DNA of 64,000 nt from Monarcha castaneiventris obscurior (Eukaryota; Chordata; Aves; Passeriformes; Monarchidae): NCBI GenBank assembly GCA_026261815.1, contig JAMPIT010000484.1, positions 14,234,501 through 14,298,500 of the forward strand, read 5' to 3'. Below, piece by piece: positions 1 to 13,700 of this stretch. The position numbers and the translations under genes were made by a program. The first letter of the stretch is position 1. Each line of letters opens with the position of its first letter. The notes under the pieces are model-generated. The model was not told where the DNA came from. It saw only the letters and a program-made list of their open reading frames with translations, and made no database searches.

Positions 1-99
1 TTGTTCAATGGCCAAAACAAAGAACGCAAAAAATTATTCTTTTCTGGTTTATATTGGTTGCCTCTAGTTAAAGCCAATACTGTTGTCACTTTGTCCTAC

Positions 100-3000
100 C
101 TCCAAGTAACTGGCCTTCAGTCTTCTGTCTTCCTAAATCTTCCTCATCACTGTCTGGAGAAGAGAAAGTGTTTGTTCATCAGAGTAACGAAAAATGTGCT
201 AGCAGCATCAGAAACAACAGCACTGTAGTTGTTTGCTCATAATGTAATCATATGAAGGTAAAAATCAAGGCTTTGAAATGCAAGGATCACTGCTGGCTGC
301 TTTTACCTCACAGCTCTCTTCAAAGCTGGCTGAATAGGTGAAACCCAGCACAACCTGAAGGTGGAGTAGCTTATATAAAGGGCTGTAGTGAGAAGTTATG
401 ATCTTTTATTTGGGGAAGGAATCTTGCAGCAGATTTCTGTGTTTCTGAAACCAGCTTCAGCAAGAATGGGAGGCAGCCACTATTTTGCCAATCATGAATC
501 AGGTACTGATGATTTTCTATGTCCTCTCTTTTGCACAGTATCTTACTTTATTCAGAGCTATGCAAAATTGCCACTGAATTGCTGCACATCTCCTGTGTCA
601 ATCCTCACAAACATGCACTCAGACTAAGTTATGTATCAGGGAAAATAAAATAAATCCTCTTTACCTGGTGTATCTTCATCCATGGACTCATGGGATGAGT
701 TTTCGGACTTTTTTTCCTCTTCTGGATATACAAAATTCCTTTCTAATCTCTTCAAGAGTTTCAATTTTTCATCTTTTTTATAAAGAGAGAGGAAAAAAAA
801 CATTATCAGCAACTACATTTTCTCTCTTTTACAATTACAGATTTCACAATGCTTTATCAAAGGTTGCCTGACAGGAAATCAAACCCTTTGTCGAATTTCA
901 GTTGTGTTTTTTGCATACAAAGTAGTAGTAGTACAAAGCATCAAATGAAAGCATCATGCACACTACAGTTTAGACCTTCTTAAATGGTTGTGGTAGATAC
1001 CTAAAATTTCATATTCTGGCGTTTAATTATTCATAATGTTACCTCTGTGCAAATTCCCAGTCCCTGAAGCAGCAGCTGCAGCTGAACGATGCTTCAGAGG
1101 GAGAGGAGTGGCTCCCCCGGCCCCGGGCTACTTCTGCCAGGGTTCCCTGTGCCGACGCCGCGGTTGCAGCTCCCTCTCGTGGCAGCCAGGCCACACCAGG
1201 ATCCCAACTGCTCCTGGCTCGTGTGGCCAGGGGTGACTGAGCAGCTTCACACCCAGCTCTGTGCTCGTGGCCGGGGCTCTGAGCATCCCTTCATCAGGAG
1301 GTGAAGGATTTGGGTACAGGCAGATCGATGGGATTCCTTCCCCTCCTCGAGGCTGCTCGCAGCCCAAGGGCAGGGAAAGGGTCTTGTTACCAGCATTCCT
1401 GCTCTGACAGATGACCAAAGCTGGACTGTGTTCCAGGCTGGGAGGTCTCTCCACTTCAGGAATATGATTAATCAAGGCAGAAGCAGGAACAAGATGTCCT
1501 TGAGGGTCTCCAGTTAAATTCAGGGTCATCTTAAGTGAGTGCTGCTCTGTCATCTACTAAAGACATTTAACGTCTATGGACCCTGTGAAACTGCCCTTAC
1601 TTTCTTACTGCACAATCAGGCAAATAAGTTTCTTTTATCTTGTTGCCAGGTTCAGCACCCAGTGTGCCATGCCCTGTCCATTTCTTTCAGTTTTACATGT
1701 GTTGCTAGGGAATTATTTGTAAAAATATTTTCAGTGGCACAGCTCTGATTTCCTACCACTGTGAGTGCTCAGAGGGGTCCTGGCTGGCTGCATAACAGTC
1801 TGTTCAAAAAAGTCAAGGAAAACTTCCTCAGGTCAGAGAAACTTCTTTGGCAGCATCATCCCAGGACACACTCTCTCCCTAAACACAGGGGTTTTTTTCC
1901 CCAGAAGAAGCCAAGTCAAACTACAGTAAAATACTAACTTTGGCTCCCATTACCACCTAACTGCCTTTCCTGCAGAAATACTTCCAGACAGTTCAGTTGT
2001 TCATTAACAATCACTTCCAAGCACATATCAGAGTTTTCAAGCTGCTGTCAAGTCCCACTGGCACTTCAGTAATTTTAACAAAGCAGCTGACAGGAAGACA
2101 GGTAGGACTCACCTTTTCCCTTGGAGCTGGGCAGCTGCCTGTATCCAGATGGGTTGGAAGTTTTCAGCAAAAGGTAAAGAAGAGCCATTGCCCTGACCCC
2201 TTTCTTCTCTATGGCTTTCAGGCAGGCAGCACAGCCTCCAGGGAGGACATCACAGCTGTTGAGGAGCTGAAAAGAAGGTAAGTAAATAGCAAATAAAACA
2301 CAGCCTGTAGAAGCACACCCTGATGTGCAAATGAGTGTATCTCACCCTGTGGGAAATGCAACCCCCTGCCCCTACTATACCAAGGGGAAACTGGGGACAA
2401 AGAGTAAAGCCAAAGATGGGAAGAGAATGTAAACTCCATTCAGCAACTCAGAGCAGAGCCATCAACTGGGAAAAACAGCATGGTGGGCAATAGTTAACTA
2501 TTCAGAGAGCTGGAGAAATACAGCTATGGGGTCTGAAAATGGCCATGCAATTGCTGCAGCATCTTACAGCAAAATGTCCCTGCCTGGAACACAGTGAGCT
2601 GAACTGATCCTGAGGAATTTACACAGAGCCAGTTATTTTTGCACCCAGAGAACAACGAAGTAAAAAGCAGTGGCCTGAACCTCATTTATCTAAGTGCCCT
2701 GTTACACCTTTTAATATATTTCAGCATATCAGATAATGGGACTCTATGTTCTCTCTCCCCAGAGTACAGTAGAAAAGTAGAAAAGTGTCTGCATGACAAG
2801 GATAAGTGTTTCTTTGGTAACTTACATTGTTCTTTTCCTCAGTATTCAGGATAGGTGGGTCAGTGGTAGCCAAGCATTTTACAAGTGATTCCCAGAAGGA
2901 CTGGTTCGTTTCCTCATGATTCTCCAAGTACTTGGCATCAGCAGCAAAAGCTCTCAGGAAAATGTCTGTGAGGAGAACAAGCCTGTGACTGTGCAGCAGC

Positions 3001-3637
3001 AGAGGGAATTGCATGGCAGTGCTCCTGTGGTGCTCAGTGCAGGTGTGGTGACAGACACCAGGCTCTGACACACAGCCCAATACCAGCACTCAGGAAAGAG
3101 AGTGATGCTGTATTGTGTAAAGCACTTCAGTCTGCCACAAAACAGTAGGAGAATGTCAACAGTCCATACAAATTACTGATGTCTCTGTGGTGCTGTTGTC
3201 TCAGTTAGAGAAGCATGGCAAGTGTTCCCAAAGTATTCCTAGCTATTGAACAGGTGCTTATTCTGACCATGCTGTTTTACAGACAGGCACAAAGACACTG
3301 AGGGATGGATACTGAGGTACTGAGATTGCTCATCAGGCATTTAATGCACAGCAGTCTCCCTCATGTGTCTAAATTCCCACTTGCATGAGCACAAAGCCTA
3401 ACAGGAGCCTGTGGAAGAGCTGGGAATTGACTGCTGGTCTCTCTTTTACAAGCAAGGAGATGGATAGGGTGTGTTTCCAGAGGAAATAAATTTCATTGAC
3501 TCATGCCCACCCTGGCAAACACTGCTGTGCAGTGTGCATGAGCCAAAGCCTTGATCTTTGTGTGCTCCCCTCACCTTGCTGTTCTTCAGTAAGATCTGGG
3601 ATCGGGACATCCAAGTTCTCCATTCAGCAATGGAGAA
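100..3637 (-). CDS. Unidentified protein-coding gene, N-terminal part (partial, runs off left edge)
   Basis: Five exons join in one frame: 3575-3637 (ATG at 3623-3621), 2826-2965, 2113-2266, 665-772 and 100-153. Each has GT and AG signals and together they encode 168 residues before the window ends. An in-frame TGA sits directly before the ATG, which fixes the start. The protein opens MENLDVPIPDLTEEQQ. Residues about 17-115 look like a compact helical domain, ending in a segment KKGVRAMALLYLLLKTSN. A basic stretch (KDEKLKLLKRLERN) and a very acidic Ser/Glu/Asp-rich tail (DEDTPDSDEEDL) follow. I do not recognise the family. The helical segment faintly resembles the later helices of a CARD-type death fold, which is inference only. 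It is not VHL, IRAK2 or TATDN2 as I know them. Exon calls are fairly secure; function is unknown. Confidence 0.72.
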
Positions 3638-3683
3638 CTGTTTGAAAGGGGAGAAAAAGCCTGTTTGAAAGGGGAGAAAAAGC
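3638..3683. repeat. Perfect 23-bp tandem duplication at a splice acceptor
   Basis: The 23-bp unit at 3638-3660 is repeated exactly at 3661-3683. On the minus strand each unit is a pyrimidine-rich tract ending in CAAACAG, so the start-codon exon of the left-hand gene has two identical acceptors 23 nt apart. The proximal one (AG at 3639-3638) is the one used in the exon model. Using the distal one would add 23 nt upstream of the start codon only. Confidence 0.9.
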
Positions 3684-6600
3684 ACATTTAGAAGCAGGTC
3701 ACCGACCTTCCTGGTTTTCTGTCTTTGATTTTCTGCAAACACAGCATCTCTGTCTGGGCCTTTCAGTTTTGAAATCACTTCTCTGTTTCACATCATGATT
3801 CATTTACCCTCCCGGGACCCAATTCTTGACTCCTCTGTGTGAGTCCTACTGGCCTTTGGTTATGAGGAAAGAACAAAAGTCTGATCATCATGAGTAAAAC
3901 AAAAAGAAGTCAGACCTGATCATTCACATTGTTGTTTTGTAAAGCTACCAAGGTGTCTAATTAACTATTTACCACAGATGTGAGTAACATAATAGGCTCT
4001 GTTCCATTCACGAAATAGAACAATTATCCTGTACCTCTGACATCCTAATACTTAAAATGTATTAGCCAGGAAAAATAGCAGAAATACTTCCCAGGAAAGT
4101 CCCACAAGACTTTGAATTCTTCTCTTACAGAAGACTTTGATGCTTCAACATCTGTTCTTTCCAAGTTGTCATGAAAAGGAAATTTCCATTAACTTTAGCT
4201 TTATGAATTACAGATTTTTAAGTGTTGATCCCATTTTAATTACTGGTACTTGCCACAGAAACAAACATTCTGACATCCCCAAAATACAATGTTTCCTTTT
4301 GTTTTGATTAACTTGCCACAGAAGTTTTGGGCTGAGGCTAGAAAATTCTGACAGCACACATTTTGTGGAGGCTGTGGTTCTGAACTGTTGCCTCCACCTA
4401 GTATGGTCCAGGCATGGTCCAGGTCCACTGATGAATCTCCCCTCGTGCAACATTGCAACTAACCCACAGTTGTAATGAGACATGCAAATAAAGATTTTTG
4501 GGGAGCCTGAAGCACAATAGGAAAACAGTTTATATGTCCACACTTTTTCTTACAATATGACTTTTGGATCCATTCAACAAAACACTTCCAATCAAGCAGT
4601 TTGAAAACTAAGTACATCCTTCATATTTTCCAGAGGAAAGCCTATTTCTTTTCCTACTGGCACTTTCAGTTCTCGAGAGACCATCATATCAGTCCAAAAA
4701 GTATTCTAATACAATACCCAAAACAGGTCAGTTAATATCTTCAGAAGGATACTGTAACACACAAGCAAACACTCAAACAGAACAAGTTTTTAGGGTGACA
4801 GTTCTCAGATAGAGGAAATTAGACACAAACAGACTTCAAAAGGCTTCTGGGAAAATTACATAACCACTTTCAAAGGCTCAGCTCAGAAAACCTGGCTTAC
4901 CTGCCTCCAAAGTGTACTGTGAGAAAACAATATTTTAAGAACACTTTGAAATTTTTTTCCAGTGATGAATCTATGCAAAAGATCTACAGACCCTTCCCTT
5001 TCCCTGACTTCTATCCAGCCTTTGCTGCTGGAGCTGTGGCAGCAGCCCTGGGGGAGCTGTGAGCCTGTGAGCACCCGATAGGGAATGCAGGAAATGCATC
5101 TGTCCCCTCTCTGGGTAACCACCAGCTCATGTGGAAATGTAGGAACCCAGCACACCACACCCTGGACAGACTCGTTCTTGGCCACTCAATAAAGAATGTC
5201 ACTTCTATGAACTTATGTGTCTCCAGCTATGGTTTTCTGCCTTTTTCAGTCTCTCTCTTGCCTTCCTATTCACTCAACTTAGACTTTGCAACAGTTGCTT
5301 GTTTAAGCTAAATCCTTCAGGCCTCTCTCTGGACCGCACGGTCAAAATACCAGGCCTAAAGGAACAAAAGTACTTTAAATATAAACTTATTTTCCAACTG
5401 ATTCGTTCCATTTCAAAAAATAATTTATAAATATCCAGATATTTTACTGCAGAGTGAAACTCAAGAGGTTTGTCTTTGGGGATTCCTGATACCTAGTGAA
5501 GGCCACTTTTCAGTGGCATTTTAAGGCAGGCTGCTCTTGCCCTTACAGGAACCTGTCCCAGCAGCTGCCCTATCCCGGCTCTGCATCATTCCAAAGATAA
5601 AGTGAGCAGGTGGGCACTACCCAACCTGTCCTGCCACGCACACAGGAAGTGCAGATTCAACACTGACGGCAGGGCAGGCACTATCAACGTCATTCTCATC
5701 TGCTATCAGACTGATTTACCTTAAAACTGCTCATTTGCTGGCCCAAATGACCAGCCTGCCCAGCTGTTCCAGAAACAGAAACACAGGTGCCTAATGCACT
5801 TTTGCATCCTGCTGTGGTAAGGCCTGGATGCCACAAGAGGATCCAGGAGCAACCAGCATCTGCTCCCATCTCCCTTTCTGTGCCTCCAGCACAGCTCAGC
5901 CCAGTCAGCCACCAAGATTTACATTAACCAAGGAAGTTGGGTACCTAATTTCTCTTAGACTATGCACAGTTAATTCCCCTGTGGCTCTTCTGGAAAGAAA
6001 ATCAGATCTAAACAAAGGATAAGTATAGGTGCTTAATTATTGTATGTTTTAAAAGTGACTTAGTTGATTATACCTCATAATGAGAGAAGGATGATGATAT
6101 ACTGGCATTTCAGCCTGGCCATGAGCTCACTAGGGAATAACATGAACAACAGACCTCACCTTGCTTTCCCCACAGCAAATCAGAATTTAATTGCAGTGAG
6201 GTCTTTTTAACATGTTAGAATAAAATTTGTGTGCAGAGTCAGATTTAGAAAGTGAGGCTAACAACTTCTGTACACAGCAACATTTTTCCTAGCTGATTAA
6301 ATAAATCTGTGGGAAATTGCTCAATAGGATAACAAAAAAAAAGGCAAATAAAGTAAAATTATGTTGTTTTGACTTCAAGACAAAAATCAGACAATCCTAA
6401 ACTTTTTCCCTTTGAAACTACTTCTGCCTTTCATTTTAAGTTATATGCTGACACCTAATCTTGCTAAATTTTATTTTAAACATCAAGTCCCTCAATGCCC
6501 TTCTCTCAAACCAAACCAACTTCTTAAAGCACACCTGCAAGTCTTAGGCTGGTCCTAACAGTTGGTTCCACAGGAAGACATCCTGGAGGGCTGTGGCTGT

Positions 6601-7066
6601 AGTGAAAACTGGGTTTCTTCCAGTGAGACAACAAAAACTGATCCCCACCAGCTCAGGTTGAAACGGCTCCTGCTCCAGTCTCCTCAGGCTGTGGTAATAA
6701 TTCTGCCAACCCTTCTGCTTGCCTTCCTGTTGTCAAATATAGCTGAAATGTGAGGCAGAAGTAGCAGAACTCAGATTTTCACTCTCCTTGAACGCAGGCA
6801 GCTAGAGAGACCCAGCAAGTGCATGTCACCGCAGGGAGGGCAGCTCCCCAGGCTCACTCTGCCCGGCCCCACGGGGGTGAGCAAGGAGCAGGCACAGCCC
6901 ATCCACTCCTAGCCGCAGCTCCAGCACTTCTTTCCTCTCCTGGCTTTCACAGCAAGCCCAGACACAGTGGCTGCACAGCTGCCAGCCCCACACCTGTAAG
7001 CCCGGGGGGGTTGCTGCCCGTTTTCCAGCTCTGCCGTAAGCATTGATGTGCAACATTTGCAATTAC
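3684..7066. other. Presumed first intron of the left-hand gene; no exon seen
   Basis: This stretch is AT-rich with no open frame showing both flanking splice signals and a recognisable protein. If the candidate 5' non-coding exons at 7.1 and 7.6 kb are real, it is an intron of the left-hand gene; otherwise it is upstream flank. Confidence 0.5.
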
Positions 7067-7121
7067 CTGGTTTGTGTTTCTCCTTTCACGCCGTGTGCCT
7101 CTCTGTGGTCGTTGCAAAGCT
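7067..7121 (-). other. Candidate 5' non-coding exon of the left-hand gene
   Basis: On the minus strand a pyrimidine-rich tract ending CCTTCAG at 7127-7122 precedes a 55-bp segment followed by CAG|GTAATT at 7066. It is placed as expected for a leader exon. Splicing it to the exon at 3637 leaves the TGA just before the ATG, so it would be non-coding. Support is splice signals only; RNA evidence would be needed. Confidence 0.3.
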
Positions 7122-7559
7122 CTGAAGGGCAGAAAATGAATTCATCAGAAGGCAGAAAAGTTCATGCTCATAGTCTTGAGTAAAATTAAGGCAAACAAAT
7201 CTTTCTCTCTGCATAAAGTGTAGGGCTTGCTGTGAGGAGTTTAGAGAAAAAAAATATTTAAAAGATGGGGAAGTCGAGTCAAAAAGACTCAAGCTGAGTC
7301 AAGAAGAGAGGTTATAGGGAAGTCCTGTAACCCACACAGCACCAGAACCCGTTTTTTGTACAGCGGCTTGATGCCTCAGTCCAACCAACAACCCAGCTGT
7401 GCACCAAGATCCAGCACACAGCCCCTCAACACCCTCAGGCTTGACCCCAAGAAGCTCCCGAACCCCTCCCTCCCCAGCACTCACCTTGGAGGCTGTGTGG
7501 CAGCTCAGGATCCTGGGTCAGGGATCCCAGTGCCAGCCCTGGCTGGTGCCGCTGGTGGG

Positions 7560-7790
7560 CGGGAAGGCATCGGGGCTGGGGCCTCACGTGGCCTCCCCTG
7601 ACTCACAGGGCGAGCAGCGGCAGCTCCGCGTCCTCCTCTGCCTGCGCAGCTCACACTCCAGGCGTGTGTGTGTCCCCATGTCCCTGAGCTCCGGGGAAGG
7701 CGGCCAAGGGCCGATCCCCCCGCCATGGAGAGAGGAGATGGGTGGCTCCCAGCCCGTCTCAGGCACTGATGGCCCTCAGTAGCCCCGAGC
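7560..7790 (-). promoter_or_regulatory. GC-rich candidate promoter and first exon of the left-hand gene
   Basis: A local GC- and CpG-enriched patch stands out from AT-rich surroundings. On the minus strand it contains a good donor, CCCT|GTGAGT, at 7606, so a first exon could run from about 7607 up to about 7780. AP-1-like TGACTCA/TGAGTCA heptamers occur at about 7599 and 7296. None of the three frames gives a convincing N-terminus that continues into the next exon. I read it as a non-coding first exon and promoter, tentatively. Confidence 0.3.
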
Positions 7791-7799
7791 GGCCAGGAC

Positions 7800-10700
7800 C
7801 CCTCACTCCTGCCTGTGGCTGCTCCGGCACAGCCCCTGCTCAGGCTGGAGACCCAGGCCCACTTGTTTGGCCTCCCTGGGACATCAGGGGGGCACCGGGG
7901 TTGTAGAACCCACTCAGCAGGAGAGGCCCTGGGCTCTCGTAAAGCTAAGCAGGGACACCATGATGGGGGTTTGGAAGCCCAGGCACGCTGCCCTCCTGCT
8001 CAGGGGATCACAGGGAGGCACAGGGGGAATGCCTGTGTAGCTGGGTTGATGACACAGGAAAGGGAAATGTGCCCTCCACCCCACCTGGCCCCAGCAGCCA
8101 CAGAGGGTGCTGACAGCACAAAGCCTCTGGCTCTGCTCATCCTATACCTACTGTAAGGTCATTGGTGCTCCCTCCAGCCCTTCTCAGCTACCTCTGACAC
8201 ACATCTCTTCAGCACAATTATCTGGAGCCACCCCAGGGCTGTTGGCTGCTCAGGGCAGCTGCCCCTTCACTGGCAGGTGATGGTTTCTGACCCAGCCAGC
8301 CTGTATCCCAAGGCAACATGAGAGTAGGACAGGAGGGGGCAGATCCCTCTGGTGCACCAGAGCAGAAGAAAGCAGCAGATGTTTGGTCACCTGAAAATGT
8401 GCGTGAAGAAGTGACAGCCAGTGTCAAAGGAGGCTCCTTGGGACACTCCAGTAGCACAGTGGCTATTGATTACACAAGGTGTGGTCATGTAAGTCATTTG
8501 TCAAATTCAGATAACAGTTAACACCCCGGTGCAGTCAGTGCCCCAGGAAGGGTTGTATTCCTTCCCTCTGCCCTCCTCACTTCTTCATCTCCTGCTCCTT
8601 CTGAAGAGACTGGGACACAAGGTAAAGTTATACTTCCCGTAGGAGGTGTGCATTTATTTTTCTTTTCCAATTTGTTTGGCTGTGGTTTTTGATAGTTTTT
8701 TAGAGGGGAAAAGGATTGGGGTTTGGTTTTTCTTAAGCAAGGTATTCCACTACTTTTCTACAAGTACCTATTCAAGTGCCTTGTCTCACCTACCCGGACA
8801 TTTTAAATTACATGCAATATTGAACACTTAAAGCAGCAAATACATTGCATATACTGCTGGGAAGAATATTATCTGATGAATTTGAATGCTTTATCATGTA
8901 TTACACGTGTTTACTTGGCCTTTATTTGGGAACTGTCCTCTGAGAGATTTAAGAGAACGGTGACTTATTCTTTGTATGCTGGGAAAATTGCTTCCAGGAG
9001 GGGTTTAAAGAGCTGAGACACAGGCAGAGCAGCTCTTATGCCTGACACTAATTGGGTGCAGTGTCTGTGTGGATTTGTCATGCAGGCAGGTTACATGAGA
9101 AATGTAGAAATACTCCTAAGTGAGTGTAGGAGGGGCCCAGTGATGGTACATAGAGTAGTAATTGCTCACTAAGTCATCACATTTCTGACAGATTAAACCA
9201 GTCCCATGACTCCTCTTACCCTACCCTTTCATCCAATGGGTTGGTTAAATTACTCCCTCCTGTGCAGTTACTTAGTTGCTACTTATTTTCTTTTAAATAA
9301 AGTCTGCTTCAACAACTGTGAGCCTGTGAAGCTCAGGTAACTGCGGGGGGATTATGCCTCACTGCCAGCTGCACTTTGCAGGTTACAGGTAGCTTACAGC
9401 TACCTTTCTGGTTTTCAACTATGAGACTTTTGAGAGAGAAGGAAAAAGCAATAAGCAGTGAGTACAACCCACTCTCTAACCTTCCAGACCATCACTGAAC
9501 CAGTAACACCCTGGGTATGCTGAAATCATGTGAAAATCTTTTGGCTGGGACGAAGCCTGAAGTTTAGCCATGAAAGCTTTGGTGGAATCATATGAGAGTA
9601 GATTATGTTGTACCTGAGACCTTTTGGAAAATTATTCTCATTCTGTATCCTCCTGTGGAATTACTTGCCATAATAAATAATTAATTGTATTAGTATTCCA
9701 AATCAACACAGTAAAATCTCTGCTAAAGCCCGTTAAATTTAAGAACTAGGCCTGTTTGAGCAGGCTAAATCAAAGGCCAGGATGTATCACTCACTTCCTT
9801 GAGGATTACTGACCTCCTCAGGTGCTGTTATCAGCAGCTCATGAGGCAGAAGAGTGATTCCAGTACTGAGACAAGCACAAGATCCTCTCCTTAATGGCTA
9901 CAGGTAATGATGGAAATGTTCCCTCATGGGAGCTCCTCTTTATTATGGTCAGCATATTATAGACTTACAAATGGGCTTTGAGGGATGAGGCTCTGCAAGA
10001 GGGAGGGGGTTTGTCTGGCCTCTGGGGCATCGGGTGCTGGTCCTTCCAATTTAGCTACAAGGGCAGTTTTCCACTTCGTCTGGCTGCTGAAGCCCAGGCC
10101 CATGAGTAGGACGGGCAGTGCAGCCCCAACACAAAGCACAAGTCCATAAAGGGCCAGCTGCTGGCTGACAGGGAAGTAGGGAACAGTGAACTGTTCCCAG
10201 CCCCTGGCCTGGCTGAGCCAAGTGCTGCAGCAAGCACAGGCATCAACGGGGTCTGAGGATCCTCTCCCCACCCACTGCCCTGACTGGAGTACTGCTTCCA
10301 GGAGCAATCTGCAAAAAACCCTGCTCAATAACTGCTTTTCTCTTCCTTGTCCTCCCAGTTCCCTGGGCTCCCTTCCCACCCCCAGTCTTCTGGTCTAGCA
10401 ATAGGGCTGGAAGTGCCTCATGGAAGCAGAGCCACAGGCACGTGAGCACACGTGCTCCCTGGGAAGCGCAAGGAGCCTGAGGGACAATTCCCAGCTTCAG
10501 CTGATTGTCCCTCTTGATAAAGCCCCTTTCCTCGGCACTTTTAAGCACACAGGCAATGCCAAGGATTTCGATATTTAACCCTGATGTGTTGTGGAATGAG
10601 TTTGGTCCTGGAGTCCATTTTGTAACTCTGTCAGCAAGGCAGGTTGAGACCTGCCCCCACCGCTTTGTCAGCAATGTGCCTGCCAGGAGTTGGCAAGGCC

Positions 10701-13700
10701 AGGAAGCAGAAAAGTCTACGAAGGTACAGAGGCACGGGTTGGTTACCTGGTGGGGTCACCTGCTGGCACAGGGGCAACACAGGCAGACTCACAGAGCAGG
10801 GCTGGGGCTGGGCCAGCAGCTCTTATGCAGCACTGAATAAACTGGCTGAGGCATCCCCCAGCCAAGGTGAAAATGAGACCTCCCACAGGCCCGACTCTGA
10901 AGTCAGCAGGACTCATGAGTTTGATCTGTCCATTCCTTCTCCAGGGTATATTATTCTCATACTGTTGCTTCAGGACATACCCAACAATGCTCTCCTCCCC
11001 CAAAAAGAGGGTTCTGTCAACTACTGGCTTCACACTTCTGTGATATGAAAATACACAGGCTGTGTCAGACTGCACAAGAAGAGAGGGATGGGGAAGGCAA
11101 GTGGAAAGGTGAGCTCACGGTACAGCCACTCTAAAGCTTTTATGTACTGCAAGGCCAATTCCCAGGTCCCAGGACCAGCAGAGCTCAGAGCAGTACTGCT
11201 GGCAGCTTTTGGAAATTGGACACAAAATCTCAGCAAATCTGGAGACCTCCCATACTCCTGTGACCTTCCCATCTCACTGACCTGGGGAGCAGCAGCAATC
11301 CCAGCCTGGCAGGGCCAATCTTCTCTTTGTGAGACAACTAGTCCAGTGACATCCACTGCTGTCGGTGCCTTGGCACCAGGATGCAAGCAGACACCATCTT
11401 CTGGGATCTTTAAAATTCAGCCTTGCAAAGCTCTTAGGATCAAAGGGCAGCTCTCCCTCAATAACTCGGCTGTGTCCTAAAACACTCCTCTCTTGAGATC
11501 ACCTCAGCTCACTGAATTATCAGGTTCAATCACCTGCAACATAAAGGGGATGAAGGTACATTTGACTTTTAAACTGTTTCCTAAAGACAAGGCTCTGCTC
11601 GCAGTAGGAACTGAGAGAGCCCAAAGGGTATTCACTAAAAGCTAGAACTATTTGACAAACCTGATCCAATCCATTAATCTTAAAAGATGTGCTCTGGATC
11701 AGAGACTACAACTTTTTTGGGATACACAAAGCTGGAATCAAGCTTTAGATCCCTCTTCTGCTGACACCACACAAAGCATGATGCCAACACACCTTGTCCC
11801 CCACCCAGGATCAAAACACTACAGCTCATTCCCAAACCTTGGAGCCTCTAAGGAGGACTGCTGGACTGCTCCAATCACTCCATGAGGCCTGGCTGCCTGT
11901 CCAGCAGGCAGTCAGCAACACAAGCCCACTGTTTGTCATCTGAGAGTGCAAACCTTTCTCAAGCTAGGCTCAGCCTCTCTAGGTCAATTCTGGCACCTTC
12001 ATAAGGGGCTTCAAACCAGCTTCTGTGCAGCTCAGGCTCTGGGAAAAGGTCTCAGACCACCAACAGGTCTCTGCTGACCATAAGGAGAGCACCCAGCCCT
12101 CTCAGGAGACGAGGACAGCATGCTGTGAGGACAGAGAGCACACTGCCATATCTTGCTACATTAAATATGTGGTGGGAAGAACAGCACCACTAACACGCCA
12201 TGTAAATCAGTCATCTAAATTAGAATACACAAATCCACTCCAGAAAAGTTTAATGTAGGTTCCTGGGGCATCATATTCTGAAAAAAAACCAAAAAAACCA
12301 AAGTACAGTACAAAGAAAAAAAGGCAAACAGAACTCCCCAGTATTTAAAATAATGAAATGTATCAAAGCTCCATCTGTTACAAGGCTGCACCTCACAGCA
12401 GCTGCTGGAAGAAGCAGCCTCAGCCTGAGGACCAGAAGGCTTCTCCACCTCCCAGAGATGGCCTGGAATAAGCAGCACCCAAAACACTTGGTTCCTTAGG
12501 GAAGTAGTAAGACTCCTTGAAAGGAAAAGGGCAGAACTCTGTACTGCAGTGAGCTGCTCAGCATCTCTGCTGGGACATGAGCCAGACAGGCTGATCCCAC
12601 ACTGCTGAAGCTCTGTGAGAACACATCTCCTGGGAGGAGTGGCACCTTCCAGCAGATCCCACCAACTGCAGGGCAAAACCTACTCCTTTGAGAAATCCTG
12701 GTATCAGAGGAAGAAGAGCCATTACAACAGCCAGTCAGCAGACCAGGAAGGGACCTGAGACACACCCCACTACTAGCTGGGAACAGAAACAAGCAATGGA
12801 TCTCGAGTTAAAAGGTCAGCCCAGATACAGCCCCAGTCCCAGCGATGTCTGTGGTACCCTGTCTCCCATTCAGTCTTTGGATTGAAGAATGTTAGCACAA
12901 TTTAGGCAAGAACCTCTGGGAGTCTGTGCCTCACCCCTGTCCCATTCAAAGCAGGGCCAACTGCAACACCCAATTAGTTCAGAGCCTTCTCCAGATAAAT
13001 ACTGAGATCTCAGGACTCCACTCCAGCACATCCTCAGTAAGCAGTGCATGGGCCATGGCAGTACTTTTGATGTACTCAGGCTACAGAGCAGCCACCTTGG
13101 AGCCAAGAGAGAGCTGCTTTCCTTCCATTTATCAATCTTCATATGACAACAGTCTAATTTGAAATGGCCCCTACACCTAAGGGTAGTGACCCATGGCTGT
13201 TCCACTCCACTGCAGTGCTGCTACAAAGCACTCATTTCCACAGGTACAATGCTCCAAAAGCAACCCAGCCTCCCTGGTGTGCAGCCCAACCTGACGGTAA
13301 CCACCATGAGAGCTGAGGGAAAGGCTGGAGGAGCACTTATTCAAACAATGGAAAACACAGATTCCTATGGAGAACAAAACCATGAGCTTGAAGGAGGATC
13401 TACATCAACAAGGAACCAGCTGATGTCAGACAGCCTCAGAAATATAACAAACATTAAGTAACCCAGGTGCTCAGTAAACACTGCAGGCATGACACTGCCA
13501 TCATGAAAAAGATAAGATTACAGTTGTGAGAATATACTAAGATATTTAAAGCCTGCTGGGAAGCAATAAAACCTTTGCTGACATCAACTCCATGGACTCC
13601 CCAACAAACGCTAAATATGAGCAGTGAATCTGCAGATCTAGATGCCCACTGAAAAACTGAGATAAACAGAGGAGTGGTGGGAAGGGCTGAGAGACTTCCT

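Noticed and set aside
1128..1553. 141-residue minus-strand open frame
   Set aside because: It lies in an intron of the left-hand gene, lacks paired splice sites in frame, and resembles no protein.
9957..10379. 140-residue minus-strand open frame
   Set aside because: Overlapping open frames on both strands and no splice signals or similarity suggest chance openness in GC-richer DNA.
10743..11075. 110-residue minus-strand open frame in the intergenic region
   Set aside because: Looked protein-like for a stretch, but there are no neighbouring exons in phase or recognisable family. It may be repeat-derived.
12215..12676. 153-residue minus-strand frame with hydrophobic C-terminal half
   Set aside because: The hydrophobic part is encoded by A/T-rich low-complexity sequence and there is no splice or homology support.
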